Source: Halpernia humi | GTDB lineage: Bacteria > Bacteroidota > Bacteroidia > Flavobacteriales > Weeksellaceae | Assembly (NCBI RefSeq): GCF_900108025.1 | Contig: NZ_FNUS01000004.1 | Location: forward strand, 186,001-250,000 | Direction of reading: 5' to 3' | DNA length: 64,000 nt | Part shown: in pieces, positions 1-7,247 of the stretch | Layout of the letters: every line of letters starts with the position of its first letter | Numbering within the stretch: position 1 is the stretch's first letter | Made by a program: the position numbers and the translations under genes | Notes under the pieces: model-generated | What the model was told of the DNA's origin: nothing | Database searches by the model: none | What the model saw: the letters and a program-made list of their open reading frames with translations, nothing else

Positions 1-2
1 GT

Positions 3-65
3 TTTGAAAACGTAAAAACCTATACAGGGGATTTGGACGGATTGATAGAAGCTGATAAAAAATAA
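3..65 (+). CDS. C-terminal tail of a rhodanese-like protein (cut by window edge)
   Basis: The reading frame is open from base 3 and stops with TAA at 63-65. It encodes about 20 residues beginning FENVKTYTG. A phrase such as 'GF-NVK-y-G' is typical of the last strand and helix of rhodanese domains, and the same phrase (FKNVKNFSGG) occurs in the rhodanese gene just downstream. The next gene starts 24 bases later on the same strand, so it probably belongs to the same operon. The rhodanese assignment is inferred from a very short stretch. Confidence 0.45.
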   Translation, partial: FENVKTYTGDLDGLIEADKK

Positions 66-88
66 GACTTAATAAAAAAGATAAAATT

Positions 89-613
89 ATGAAACCAAGT
101 AACAAAAAAACAGGACTATCTACTAAATGCGTACACAGTGGTGAAATAGCAAACGAGCACGGTTCGCCACATACGCCAATATATAACTCTACAACCTTTA
201 CTTTCGATACGACTAAAGATTTGTTGGATGTTGTGGACGGGCATAAAGCAGGAAGCCTGTACACACGATACGGCCTTAATCCGTCTATCACTTCACTGGA
301 AGCTAAATTGGCAGAGTTAGAAGATACAGAGGCTTCTTTGGTTTTTAGCTCAGGAATGGCAGCAGAAGCAGCCTTATTCCTCGCATTAGGAAGAAGAGGG
401 GTTATTTGTATAGGCGATGCCTACGGCGGTACCCTTGAATTATTGAATGTTCAGCTACGCAGTCTGAACATTCCTGTACATTTCCTTTTAGGGTCTGAAT
501 TGAAGAAATTGGAGGAACTGTTACAGACAGGCGTTGAAATGGTGTTTTTTGAAACCCCGACCAATCCGACCATTGAAATACTTTGCGATGATGAAGCACT
601 TAAACAAAGTTGA
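89..613 (+). pseudogene. Truncated Cys/Met-metabolism PLP enzyme (cystathionine gamma-synthase/lyase type)
   Basis: The 174-residue product matches the N-terminal part of the cystathionine gamma-synthase / methionine gamma-lyase family, whose members are usually about 380-400 residues. Visible hallmarks are the YTR motif of the neighbouring-subunit phosphate site (residues 58-60), the SSGM phosphate-binding motif (87-90), the cofactor-stacking tyrosine of DAYGG (Y112) and FFETPTNP (153-160). Homology ends at about residue 165. The following frame belongs to a rhodanese gene in another register, and this frame stops at 611-613. The catalytic lysine, expected near residue 200, is missing, so the product cannot perform PLP chemistry. 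Intact relatives make or break C-S bonds, which fits the sulfur theme of the neighbours. It looks like the left half of a deletion fusion. Confidence 0.85.
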
Positions 614-1274
614 TCGCCCGTTGCTTATAGATGTTCCGAAACATCCAGAGCTAACCAAAGAGCAGTTTATTTCTGCCTATGAAAAAGGTATTAAGGTAAT
701 AGATACCCGTAATAAAGTAGAATTTGCCAAAGGTTTTATTCCTAATACGCTAAACATTCAGGGTAATAATTCTTTCGCTACTTGGTGCGGTTGGTTATTG
801 AATTATCAAGAGCAGTTTATTTTGGTAGCCGAAGACAGTCAGATGGAAGATTTGACCCGTAAATTGATGCGTATCGGCTTGGACAACATTTTCGGATATA
901 TTTCAGATGTAAATGCTACAGGAATTGAGCCCCATACTTCAGATGTCATTTCTTTGGAAGAATTTAAAACCCAGATAGGAAAGGATAATGTGCAGATAGT
1001 AGATGTTCGTGGTGCATCGGAATATGAAGCAGGACACGTTGAAGGTGCAGAAAACGTTTTTGTTGGAACATTACAGGACAACTTGGGTAAAATCAGCAAA
1101 GACAAACAGGTGGTTATACATTGTCAGGCAGGTGACCGATCAGCCATTGCCTATTCGATCCTTGCCAAAAACGGCTTTAAAAACGTGAAAAACTTTTCTG
1201 GAGGAATGAAAGAGTGGTTAGCAGAAAATGGTAAAACAATTGGATGTAATGAAGCATCTTGTACAAAAGCTTAA
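588..1274 (+). CDS. Tandem-rhodanese protein, remnant of a persulfide dioxygenase-rhodanese fusion
   Basis: The product is 228 residues if it starts at the ATG at 588; an in-frame TTG at 534 would add 18 unrelated residues. It contains two rhodanese-like domains. The first (VIDTRNKVEF) has no active cysteine. The second has the loop HCQAGDRS, with the catalytic cysteine near residue 179. From the KYFAMMKHLNKVDRPLL stretch onward it closely parallels the C-terminal half of the full-length gene at 5655-7139, so this copy has lost its metallo-beta-lactamase domain. The junction with the truncated PLP gene lies at about 576-586. The active loop is intact, so sulfurtransferase activity could persist if it is translated. 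The C-terminus adds two cysteines (GCNEASC). The family is secure, but the start and current function are uncertain. Confidence 0.75.
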   Translation: MMKHLNKVDRPLLIDVPKHPELTKEQFISAYEKGIKVIDTRNKVEFAKGFIPNTLNIQGNNSFATWCGWLLNYQEQFILVAEDSQMEDLTRKLMRIGLDNIFGYISDVNATGIEPHTSDVISLEEFKTQIGKDNVQIVDVRGASEYEAGHVEGAENVFVGTLQDNLGKISKDKQVVIHCQAGDRSAIAYSILAKNGFKNVKNFSGGMKEWLAENGKTIGCNEASCTKA

Positions 1275-1285
1275 AATTTAAAACT

Positions 1286-1600
1286 ATGGGACTTTTTTCA
1301 GCAATATTTGGCAAAACAGATAACAGTCAATTATCAGAAGCTATAAAAGACGGTGCGTTTTTAGTAGATGTTCGCACACCTGACGAGTTTTCGGCAGGCA
1401 GTGCAAAAGGAGCGGTAAATATTCCATTGGATAAAGTACCAATGGAATTACCAAAATTCAAGGGCAAGAAAAATATCGTTGTTTTTTGCAGAAGTGGAAA
1501 TAGAAGCGGACAGGCAAAAAGTATTTTGGAGCAGAGCGGTTTTCAGAATGTTATAAACGGTGGCACTTGGGAAAATGTAAATCAGTTGATAAATGAGTAA
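1286..1600 (+). CDS. Single-domain rhodanese sulfurtransferase
   Basis: This 104-residue protein begins MGLFSAIFG. The ATG at 1286 is preferred over an in-frame upstream codon at 1259 that would lie inside the previous gene. It is one rhodanese domain with VDVRTPDEF at residues 27-35 and the active-site loop CRSGNRSG, catalytic cysteine at 68. Such small rhodaneses move sulfane sulfur as a cysteine persulfide between donor and acceptor thiols in the cytoplasm. The stop overlaps the next gene's start by eight bases, which indicates translational coupling with the methyltransferase. Confidence 0.85.
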   Translation: MGLFSAIFGKTDNSQLSEAIKDGAFLVDVRTPDEFSAGSAKGAVNIPLDKVPMELPKFKGKKNIVVFCRSGNRSGQAKSILEQSGFQNVINGGTWENVNQLINE

Positions 1601-2222
1601 AGAAGAAAATAATATAGCCTGTTGCGTAACACAATGCGAAAACCCACTTGACCAAAACTATTGGAATGAACGGTGGCAGAAAAATGAAACAGGATGGGAT
1701 ATGGGACAGGCTTCGCCTGCTATTACGGAGTATATGACACAATACCATGATAAAAATGCAGCTATTCTTATTCCGGGTTGTGGCAATGCCTATGAAGCAG
1801 AATTTTTGATAGCGAATGGATTTACGAACATTACACTAATAGATATTGCACCAAAAGCAGTTGAAGCGTTAAAAGAAAAGTTTGCTGACAAAACACAGAT
1901 AAACGTTTTGTGCGAAGACTTTTTCAATCATCAGGGTAGTTACGATTTGATCATTGAGCAAACATTTTTTTGTGCCATTCCACCTGCTAGAAGAATTGAA
2001 TATTCAAAAAAAACAGCTTCAATACTCAACGGAAACGGTAAAATAATAGGTGTGCTATTCGACAAACAATTTAACCAACCGTTTCCACCTTTTGGAGGTT
2101 GCCCTTGCGAATACAAACCTGTTTTTGAACCGCATTATTTCATCAAAACAATGGATGAATGTTATAACAGCATTCCTTCAAGAGCCAACTCGGAAGTGTT
2201 TATTAACCTCATAAAAAAATAG
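1593..2222 (+). CDS. SAM-dependent methyltransferase of the thiopurine S-methyltransferase (TPMT) type
   Basis: This 209-residue product resembles TPMT-like methyltransferases. Seen are the substrate-side W--G-ag-p motif (GWDMGQASPAI), the SAM-binding glycine loop LIPGCGNAYEAE (motif I) and an acidic residue after the next strand (LIDIAP). EQTFFCAIPP and CPCEYKPVFEPHYF follow. The N-terminus carries a cysteine cluster (ACCVTQCEN). Bacterial TPMT relatives methylate thiols and selenium or tellurium oxyanions. The actual substrate cannot be read from the sequence, but the rhodanese and HMA neighbours favour a sulfur or metalloid acceptor. It overlaps the preceding rhodanese by eight bases and the next gene follows after four bases. 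Confidence 0.75.
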   Translation: MSKEENNIACCVTQCENPLDQNYWNERWQKNETGWDMGQASPAITEYMTQYHDKNAAILIPGCGNAYEAEFLIANGFTNITLIDIAPKAVEALKEKFADKTQINVLCEDFFNHQGSYDLIIEQTFFCAIPPARRIEYSKKTASILNGNGKIIGVLFDKQFNQPFPPFGGCPCEYKPVFEPHYFIKTMDECYNSIPSRANSEVFINLIKK

Positions 2223-2226
2223 AGAA

Positions 2227-2436
2227 ATGAAAAAGAACATGGGAACAGTCGATAAAGTAATCAGAATACTAGTTGCTGTAGTTATAGGTGTTTTGTACTT
2301 TACAAATGTCATTTCAGGAACATTGGCAATCATATTAGGCATATTAGCAGTAGTATTTGTGCTTACATCATTCATTAGTTTTTGCCCCTTGTATTTGCCA
2401 TTTGGCATTAGCACTTTTAGAAAGAAAATAAGATGA
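2227..2436 (+). CDS. Small inner-membrane protein, DUF2892 (YgaP-like) family
   Basis: This 69-residue protein has two hydrophobic helices (about residues 10-27 and 30-50) and the ending FCPLYLPFGIST. This is the pattern of DUF2892, the membrane domain found at the C-terminus of the rhodanese YgaP. Free-standing copies next to rhodanese genes are common, and their role is thought to be sulfur-compound handling at the membrane, but no reaction is established. Its stop overlaps the start of the HMA gene by four bases (ATGA), so the two are probably translationally coupled. Confidence 0.7.
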   Translation: MKKNMGTVDKVIRILVAVVIGVLYFTNVISGTLAIILGILAVVFVLTSFISFCPLYLPFGISTFRKKIR

Positions 2437-2690
2437 TACACAATATAGCAGTAGAAAACATTAAATGTGGTGGCTGTATGAACAGCATAAAAACCGCTTT
2501 AATGAAAATAAATGGTGTTGAAAATGTAAGTATTGACAAAGACACCGAAACCGTAACTATTGATGCTACGGTTGAAAAAATATTTCTTATAAATGCTCTT
2601 TCAAAAATGGGTTATCCCGAAAAAGGAAATAATGACCTATTAAAAAAAGCAAAATCGTATGTGAGCTGTGCTATTGGAAAAATAAATTGA
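2433..2690 (+). CDS. Heavy-metal-associated (HMA) domain protein
   Basis: This 85-residue cytoplasmic protein has one ferredoxin-like HMA fold. The metal site is KCGGC (cysteines 12 and 15) in loop 1, followed by the family signature I-gV--v-id--t-tVti. Such proteins bind soft metals such as Cu(I), Zn(II) or Hg(II) and hand them to a pump or to another domain. No P-type ATPase accompanies it. Instead it sits between two small membrane proteins and two methyltransferases, so it may be a metal or sulfane-sulfur shuttle in this cassette; that is inference. C-terminal C-less helix is followed by a lone cysteine in SYVSCAIG. Confidence 0.8.
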   Translation: MIHNIAVENIKCGGCMNSIKTALMKINGVENVSIDKDTETVTIDATVEKIFLINALSKMGYPEKGNNDLLKKAKSYVSCAIGKIN

Positions 2691-2692
2691 TT

Positions 2693-2926
2693 ATGAAAAA
2701 CTATCTAAGAACTTGGAATTTTATGCGTGTATTGCGATTGGCATTAGGCATTTTCGTGATAGCACAGGGTATTCAGTCAAAAGAATGGTGGTTTGTGGTA
2801 ATGGGTGGATTATTTTCTTTAATGCCTATACTTAATATAGGATGTTATGGTGTTTCGGCTTGCAATACATCTATATCAAAAAACAACAAAAAATTGGAGA
2901 ATACAGCCTATGAAGAAGTATGTTAG
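2693..2926 (+). CDS. Small membrane protein with conserved cysteines, DUF2892-like
   Basis: This 77-residue product starts at the ATG at 2693; a TTG two codons upstream is less likely. It has two hydrophobic stretches (VLRLALGIFVIAQGIQ and WFVVMGGLFSLMPI), followed by a cysteine-containing segment (NIGCYGVSACNTS) and a final cysteine. The two-helix hairpin recalls the DUF2892 protein two genes upstream. It follows the HMA gene by two bases. The cysteines could bind metal or sulfur, but no function is known to me. Confidence 0.6.
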   Translation: MKNYLRTWNFMRVLRLALGIFVIAQGIQSKEWWFVVMGGLFSLMPILNIGCYGVSACNTSISKNNKKLENTAYEEVC

Positions 2927-2966
2927 TTAAACAAATTTAATGTTGGAAATTAAAGATTTAGTGATT

Positions 2967-3584
2967 ATGGATACAAATAACAAAAAACAGCATTGGGAAA
3001 ACGTTTACGAAACTAAAAACCCTAACCAGGTAAGCTGGACACAGGAAATGCCTAAAACATCTCTTGATTTTATTTCTTCGTTCAGATTGGGGAAACAGGC
3101 AAAAATTATTGATATAGGAGGTGGCGACAGCAAATTAGTTGACCATTTACTTAATCAGGGGTATGAGAACATTAGTGTTCTTGATATATCAGCAAAAGCA
3201 CTTGAAAAAGCTAAAAATCGCTTAGGAGACAAAGCTAAAAAAGTAAATTGGATAGTTAGTGATATTACAGAATTTCAACCCAATAGACAATATGATATTT
3301 GGCATGATAGAGCAGCATTTCACTTCCTAACAACAACAGAACAAATTGAAAAATATTTGTACATAGCAAGGATGTCTGTAACTGGCTTCATGATGATTGG
3401 AACTTTTTCCGAAAGCGGACCAACAAAATGCAGTGGTCTTGAAATCGAACAATATTCTGAACAAAGTTTAACCAAAACACTTGAAAATGGCTTCGACAAA
3501 ATCCTTTGCATTTCAGAAAGCCATACGACACCTTTCGATACAACTCAAGATTTTTTATTCTGCAGCTTCAAAAGGAATATGTAG
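2967..3584 (+). CDS. Class I SAM-dependent methyltransferase
   Basis: The product has about 205 residues from MDTNNKKQHWENVY; an ATG at 2940 would add nine residues. The family usually has HWe-vY within its first ten residues, which favours the later start. Motif I is IIDIGGGDSKLVDHLL, followed by the acidic SAM ribose contact in VLDISAKAL and motif IV-like YDIWHDRAAFHFL. Relatives are annotated as tellurite- or thiol-type methyltransferases, but the substrate is unknown. The last bases overlap the start of a decayed thioredoxin sequence in another frame, so the 3' end lies at a recombination scar. The C-terminus FCSFKR looks normal for the family. Confidence 0.7.
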   Translation: MDTNNKKQHWENVYETKNPNQVSWTQEMPKTSLDFISSFRLGKQAKIIDIGGGDSKLVDHLLNQGYENISVLDISAKALEKAKNRLGDKAKKVNWIVSDITEFQPNRQYDIWHDRAAFHFLTTTEQIEKYLYIARMSVTGFMMIGTFSESGPTKCSGLEIEQYSEQSLTKTLENGFDKILCISESHTTPFDTTQDFLFCSFKRNM

Positions 3585-3758
3585 GAGATGATGCAAGCAT
3601 TATTAATATTGATGTTGACAATTAACCTCAAGCAGCAACAACACATAAAGTACGAAGTGTACCACTTATTATTATTTAAAAATGGTAAACAGCTTTGGCG
3701 TCAGTCGGGCATAGTACCTCTAAAAGAATTGGAAAGATTAATTAACGAAAATATATAA
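3563..3758 (+). pseudogene. Thioredoxin gene remnant (C-terminal two thirds, decayed)
   Basis: Reading from about 3563 gives LQKEYVGDDASIINIDVDN, an in-frame TAA at 3623-3625, then PQAATTHKVRSVP. After a shift near 3665, LLLFKNGKQLWRQSG continues to a TAA at 3756-3758. This is the central and C-terminal part of thioredoxin, including the cis-proline region (RSVP) and the family phrase LFKNGkq-w-qsG. The WCGPC active-site half is absent, replaced by the end of the methyltransferase. One stop codon, one frameshift and a missing N-terminus make it a dead gene. A 56-residue ORF (3588-3758) can be drawn in one frame, but only its second half makes sense. Confidence 0.8.
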
Positions 3759-3764
3759 AAATAA

Positions 3765-4327
3765 ATGTTAGAATTTTTGAAACAACCTTGGCCTTGGTAC
3801 ATAGCCGGTCCGTTAGTGGGGCTTACAGTACCAGCATTATTAATTTTAGGAAATAAAAATTTTGGCATTAGTGCCAATTTACGTCATGCTTGTGCAGCTT
3901 GTCTGCCAGCTAATATTTCTTTTTTTAAATATGATGGAAAAAAGAAATTTGGAATATATTTTTTGTAGTTGGAATACTAATTGGAGGTGTAATCGCTTTT
4001 AGTTTTTTAGCCAATCCAAACCCTATAATCATTAATGAGAATTTGAGAACTGAATTAGCAAGCTACGGTATAACAAATATCAACGGAATGTTGCCACAAG
4101 AAATTTTTTCTTGGGAAAATCTCTTTACAATAAAAGGATTTTTAATGATGGTTGTCGGTGGTTTTATGATAGGTTTTGGTTCTCGTTATGCAGGTGGCTA
4201 CACAAGTGGACATGCAATTTCTGGATTATCAAATCTGCAATTGCCATCGCTAATTGCTACTTGCTGCTTTTTTATTGGCGGATTAATTATGGCAAACATT
4301 ATACTTCCAATAATTCTCTCTCTTTAA
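3765..4327 (+). pseudogene. YeeE/YedE family sulfur-transport membrane protein, broken by one frameshift
   Basis: The frame from 3765 encodes [20 protein letters not shown] and [14 protein letters not shown], then runs off at KYDGKKK. Removing the shift at 3935-3938, where one base appears to be lost after GAT, restores [18 protein letters not shown] and joins smoothly to the rest (LRTELASYGI, SRYAGGYTSGHAISGL) ending at 4327. Together this is one complete YeeE/YedE protein of about 187 residues with conserved cysteines in HACAACLP and the GG-TSGHAISG signature. The family imports thiosulfate or other sulfur species. The next gene is the usual partner half-transporter. A sequencing error is as possible as a real mutation, because everything else in the gene is intact. 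Confidence 0.8.
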
Positions 4328-4339
4328 ATTATAATACAA

Positions 4340-4837
4340 ATGAAAAATATAGATAAAAACAAAGATTTCGAAACCCGCTCATTAGACACAGTATGCATAA
4401 ATGAAAGCCATTTAGAGCACAAATGGTACCACAATATCAAATACTTAATAGTAGGTTTATTATTCGGAATAGTATTTATAAAAGCCGAAATAATCAGTTG
4501 GTACCGCATACAAGAAATGTTTCGTTTTCAATCTTTTCATATGTACGGTGTTATTGGTAGTGCTGTTATAGTTGGTGCAATTTCGGTTTTTATGATTAAA
4601 AAACTTAATATAAAAACCATTTATGGCGAAAAAATAGAGTTTCATGATAAGAAATTTAATAAAGGTCAGATCATTGGTGGACTTATTTTTGGTTTAGGCT
4701 GGGCTATTACAGGTGCGTGTCCTGGACCTATTTTCGCACAAATTGGAACTGGAGTGACTGTGATGATTATAACTTTATTCTTTGCGATTGTTGGCACATG
4801 GGTGTATGGTTATTTTAGAGATAAGCTACCTCATTAA
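4340..4837 (+). CDS. YeeE/YedE-related membrane protein (DUF6691 type), partner of the upstream transporter half
   Basis: This 165-residue protein has four predicted membrane helices. It begins with a hydrophilic N-terminus of about 35 residues and carries the signature GWAITGACPGPIFAQIGTG near its C-terminal third. The cysteine in GACPGP is the conserved sulfur-relay residue of the family. In Bacteroidota and many proteobacteria two half-size YeeE/YedE genes lie side by side next to persulfide dioxygenases, and the pair is thought to form one sulfur transporter. Here it follows the broken partner by 12 bases. If the partner is truly frameshifted, this half may be without function. Confidence 0.8.
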   Translation: MKNIDKNKDFETRSLDTVCINESHLEHKWYHNIKYLIVGLLFGIVFIKAEIISWYRIQEMFRFQSFHMYGVIGSAVIVGAISVFMIKKLNIKTIYGEKIEFHDKKFNKGQIIGGLIFGLGWAITGACPGPIFAQIGTGVTVMIITLFFAIVGTWVYGYFRDKLPH

Positions 4838-4846
4838 TTAACGTTT

Positions 4847-5593
4847 ATGTATTGGTTTAAAAGATTGCTGGTAACAGCGATATGGATATTTATTGTCCAA
4901 ACTTTACAGGCACAAGAACATTACAACACTTGGTTTCGCGGTACTTTGAGCATTCCAGTCGGCGAAAAATTTAAAATAGATAACGAGCTTCAGCACAGGA
5001 GACAAAACGGCTTTGAAAACGAGAATATGTTAGGTGAAAACTTGATGTTTGCTTTCAGGAATTGGTTACATTATCAACACAGTCAAGATGTGAAATTTTC
5101 CTTATCTCCCTTAGCTTATTTTAAGAACTACAAGATTATTCAAAAACATTTAGACGAAACTACTATACCAAGCAGTGAAATTCGTTTTTCGGCGGCAGTT
5201 GAATTACAACACGAGATACTGAAAAAATTTTATATAGTAGATAGGTCAGCTGCCGAATATCGAATATTTGACAACAATCAAGCAGACATCATCCGGCTTC
5301 GAAACCGTTTTGGCTTTCGCTACGACTTTACTGGAAGACTAAAGATTGGTGTTTTTGACGAATTGCTTTTTAATCTTTCTGGCACAACATACCATCATTT
5401 CTTTGATCACGATCGTTTAGGGCTGAATATCGAATACAAACTTGTACCAAATGTAAAATTTGACATTGGTTATATGCACATTACTCGCTTACCTTTGAAT
5501 AGTACAACAAAACTGCATGAAAATAATCTCTATCTCAATTTTACCTATCAACTAAAAAAGAAGAATAACAAAACATCAATTCCACCAATGTAA
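4847..5593 (+). CDS. DUF2490 outer-membrane beta-barrel protein
   Basis: This 248-residue product has a signal peptide (MYWFKRLLVTAIWIFIVQTLQAQ, cleavage after the QAQ near residue 23) and then alternating amphipathic strands. Features of DUF2490 are NTWF near the start, ELQHRRQNGF, RLRNRFGFRYDF, FDELLFNL and a final aromatic strand with Y-Y-type alternation. The family is an uncharacterised outer-membrane protein common in Bacteroidota. It directly follows the sulfur-transporter genes by nine bases and may be the outer-membrane port for their substrate; that is inference from position. Confidence 0.7.
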   Translation: MYWFKRLLVTAIWIFIVQTLQAQEHYNTWFRGTLSIPVGEKFKIDNELQHRRQNGFENENMLGENLMFAFRNWLHYQHSQDVKFSLSPLAYFKNYKIIQKHLDETTIPSSEIRFSAAVELQHEILKKFYIVDRSAAEYRIFDNNQADIIRLRNRFGFRYDFTGRLKIGVFDELLFNLSGTTYHHFFDHDRLGLNIEYKLVPNVKFDIGYMHITRLPLNSTTKLHENNLYLNFTYQLKKKNNKTSIPPM

Positions 5594-5625
5594 CAAAAGT
5601 TACAGTGTAATGAAAACAGATAGCC

Positions 5626-5633
5626 TAACTTTG
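5626..5633 (+). promoter_or_regulatory. -7 promoter box for the persulfide dioxygenase-rhodanese gene
   Basis: TAACTTTG matches the Bacteroidota -7 consensus TAnnTTTG exactly and lies 22 bases before the ATG at 5655, in a 61-base gap. No convincing -33 TTG is visible at the usual spacing. It suggests that the gene has its own promoter. Confidence 0.45.
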
Positions 5634-5654
5634 CGAGTTAAGAATTTCTAAATA

Positions 5655-7139
5655 ATGTTGATTATGCTAATCAAAGGAAAGTTTACGACTATTATGGTTG
5701 TATTTATAATCTTGTTCTTTCACGGAAATAAATTACAAGCCCAAAGCTATTTTTTTGAGCGGGTATATGATGAAACACTTGCACAGGCAAGTTTTGTCAT
5801 CGGTGATCTGAATACCAAAGAAGCTATTGTTATTGACCCCAAACGCGACATAGATACCTATTTGGAAATTGCCAAAATTAACAATCTCAAAATAATTAAA
5901 GCAACTGAAACGCACATCCATGCAGATTTTTTAAGTGGCTCCCGTGAATTGGCTGCTGCCACAGGTGCAGAGTTGTTACTATCTGATGAGGGAGGAACAG
6001 ATTGGCAATATCAATTTCCACATACGGGATTGAAGGAAGGCAGTATAATCTTCATTGGACAGGTAGAAATTAGCGTAATGCACACACCCGGACATACACC
6101 TGAAAGCATCACTTTTTTGGTAAGAGATACGAAAGTTCCTGTAACACCACAAAGAGCCATTACGGGAGATTTTATTTTCGTGGGCGATGTTGGTCGTCCT
6201 GACCTACTGGAAAAAGCAGCTGGGCAAGAAGGCTCACAGGAGCTTGGCGCAAAACAGCTTTATGCTTCCATACAGAAGTTTTCAAAATTGCCTGATGATT
6301 TGGAGATATGGGCTGGACACGGGGCTGGATCATTCTGCGGTAAGAGCCTAAGTACCATTCCTCATTCTACACTAAGGGAAGAAAAGCAGAACAGCAAAGC
6401 ATTCCAATTTAAAAATGATGAAAAGGGGTTTGTGCACTACATCTTGAACGGGCAGCCAACACCACCAAAATATTTTGCTATGATGAAGCACTTGAATAAA
6501 GTAGATCGACCGTTGCTGATACAGGTTCCTATTCATCCAACACTTAACCCGACCTCTTTTCAAAAAGCAATAGATAACAAATTACTGATTATTGATACCC
6601 GCAATAAAAACGAGATTGCCAAAGCTCACATTCCGGGAAGCCTGCATATAGAAAACGGAAAATCATTTTCCACTTGGGTAGGTTCTTTGATAGATTATCA
6701 ACATCAAATTGTATTGATAACTGATGAAAACCACATGGAGGATCTGACACGTAAGATGATGCGTATCGGGATGGACAACATCTACGGGTTTGTGATCAGC
6801 TTAAATAAGATGAATGTGGCACTGGAAAAATCCGATCTCGTTAACATTGAGGAACTGAAAAAGCACTTGAACAAGAAAGATGTTCAAATCATAGATGTGC
6901 GAACCGAAAGCGAATACGACAACGGACATATCAAAGGTGTAGAAAATATTGTTCTTACTTCATTAGAAAAAAATATTCAAAAAATCAGTAAAGATAAGCC
7001 TGTCATTGTTCATTGCCAAAGCGGAGTGCGAGCTGCAATGGCATACTCTATATTGAGAAGAAACGGAATTAAAAACCTAAGTATTTATTTAGGTGGTATT
7101 AACGAGTGGACAGAACAAAAGAATGAATTAACCAGGTAA
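5655..7139 (+). CDS. Secreted persulfide dioxygenase-like metallohydrolase fused to two rhodanese domains (CstB-like)
   Basis: This 494-residue protein has a signal peptide ending at QAQ (about residue 30), so it acts outside the cytoplasm. A metallo-beta-lactamase domain (31-270) has ETHIHADF (H87, H89, D91; the usual last His of HxHxDH is Phe), TPGHTPES (H147), TGDFIFVGDVGRPDL (D172, D178) and GHG (H222). His87, His147 and Asp172 match the Fe(II) facial triad of ETHE1-type persulfide dioxygenases. An inactive rhodanese domain (about 300-380) and an active one (about 398-490, HCQSGVRA, Cys454) follow. The architecture matches CstB-like enzymes that oxidise persulfides to sulfite and thiosulfate. 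A beheaded paralogue of the rhodanese half lies at 588-1274. The start at 5655 or 5664 gives the same mature protein. Confidence 0.85.
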   Translation: MLIMLIKGKFTTIMVVFIILFFHGNKLQAQSYFFERVYDETLAQASFVIGDLNTKEAIVIDPKRDIDTYLEIAKINNLKIIKATETHIHADFLSGSRELAAATGAELLLSDEGGTDWQYQFPHTGLKEGSIIFIGQVEISVMHTPGHTPESITFLVRDTKVPVTPQRAITGDFIFVGDVGRPDLLEKAAGQEGSQELGAKQLYASIQKFSKLPDDLEIWAGHGAGSFCGKSLSTIPHSTLREEKQNSKAFQFKNDEKGFVHYILNGQPTPPKYFAMMKHLNKVDRPLLIQVPIHPTLNPTSFQKAIDNKLLIIDTRNKNEIAKAHIPGSLHIENGKSFSTWVGSLIDYQHQIVLITDENHMEDLTRKMMRIGMDNIYGFVISLNKMNVALEKSDLVNIEELKKHLNKKDVQIIDVRTESEYDNGHIKGVENIVLTSLEKNIQKISKDKPVIVHCQSGVRAAMAYSILRRNGIKNLSIYLGGINEWTEQKNELTR

Positions 7140-7247
7140 TTTAAACTATCTAAAGCGTCAAATTAAAATAGTAGTGGATGTTAAAAAATATTAAAACACA
7201 GGCTTTCGTTTGGATTGTTAGTTTAATTAAAGTATTTTAGCATATTG

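Noticed and set aside
3930-4042. Programmed ribosomal frameshift as explanation of the split YeeE gene
   Set aside because: The run of A at the site is not a typical slippery heptamer, no following stem is clear, and the shift is easily explained by a lost base.
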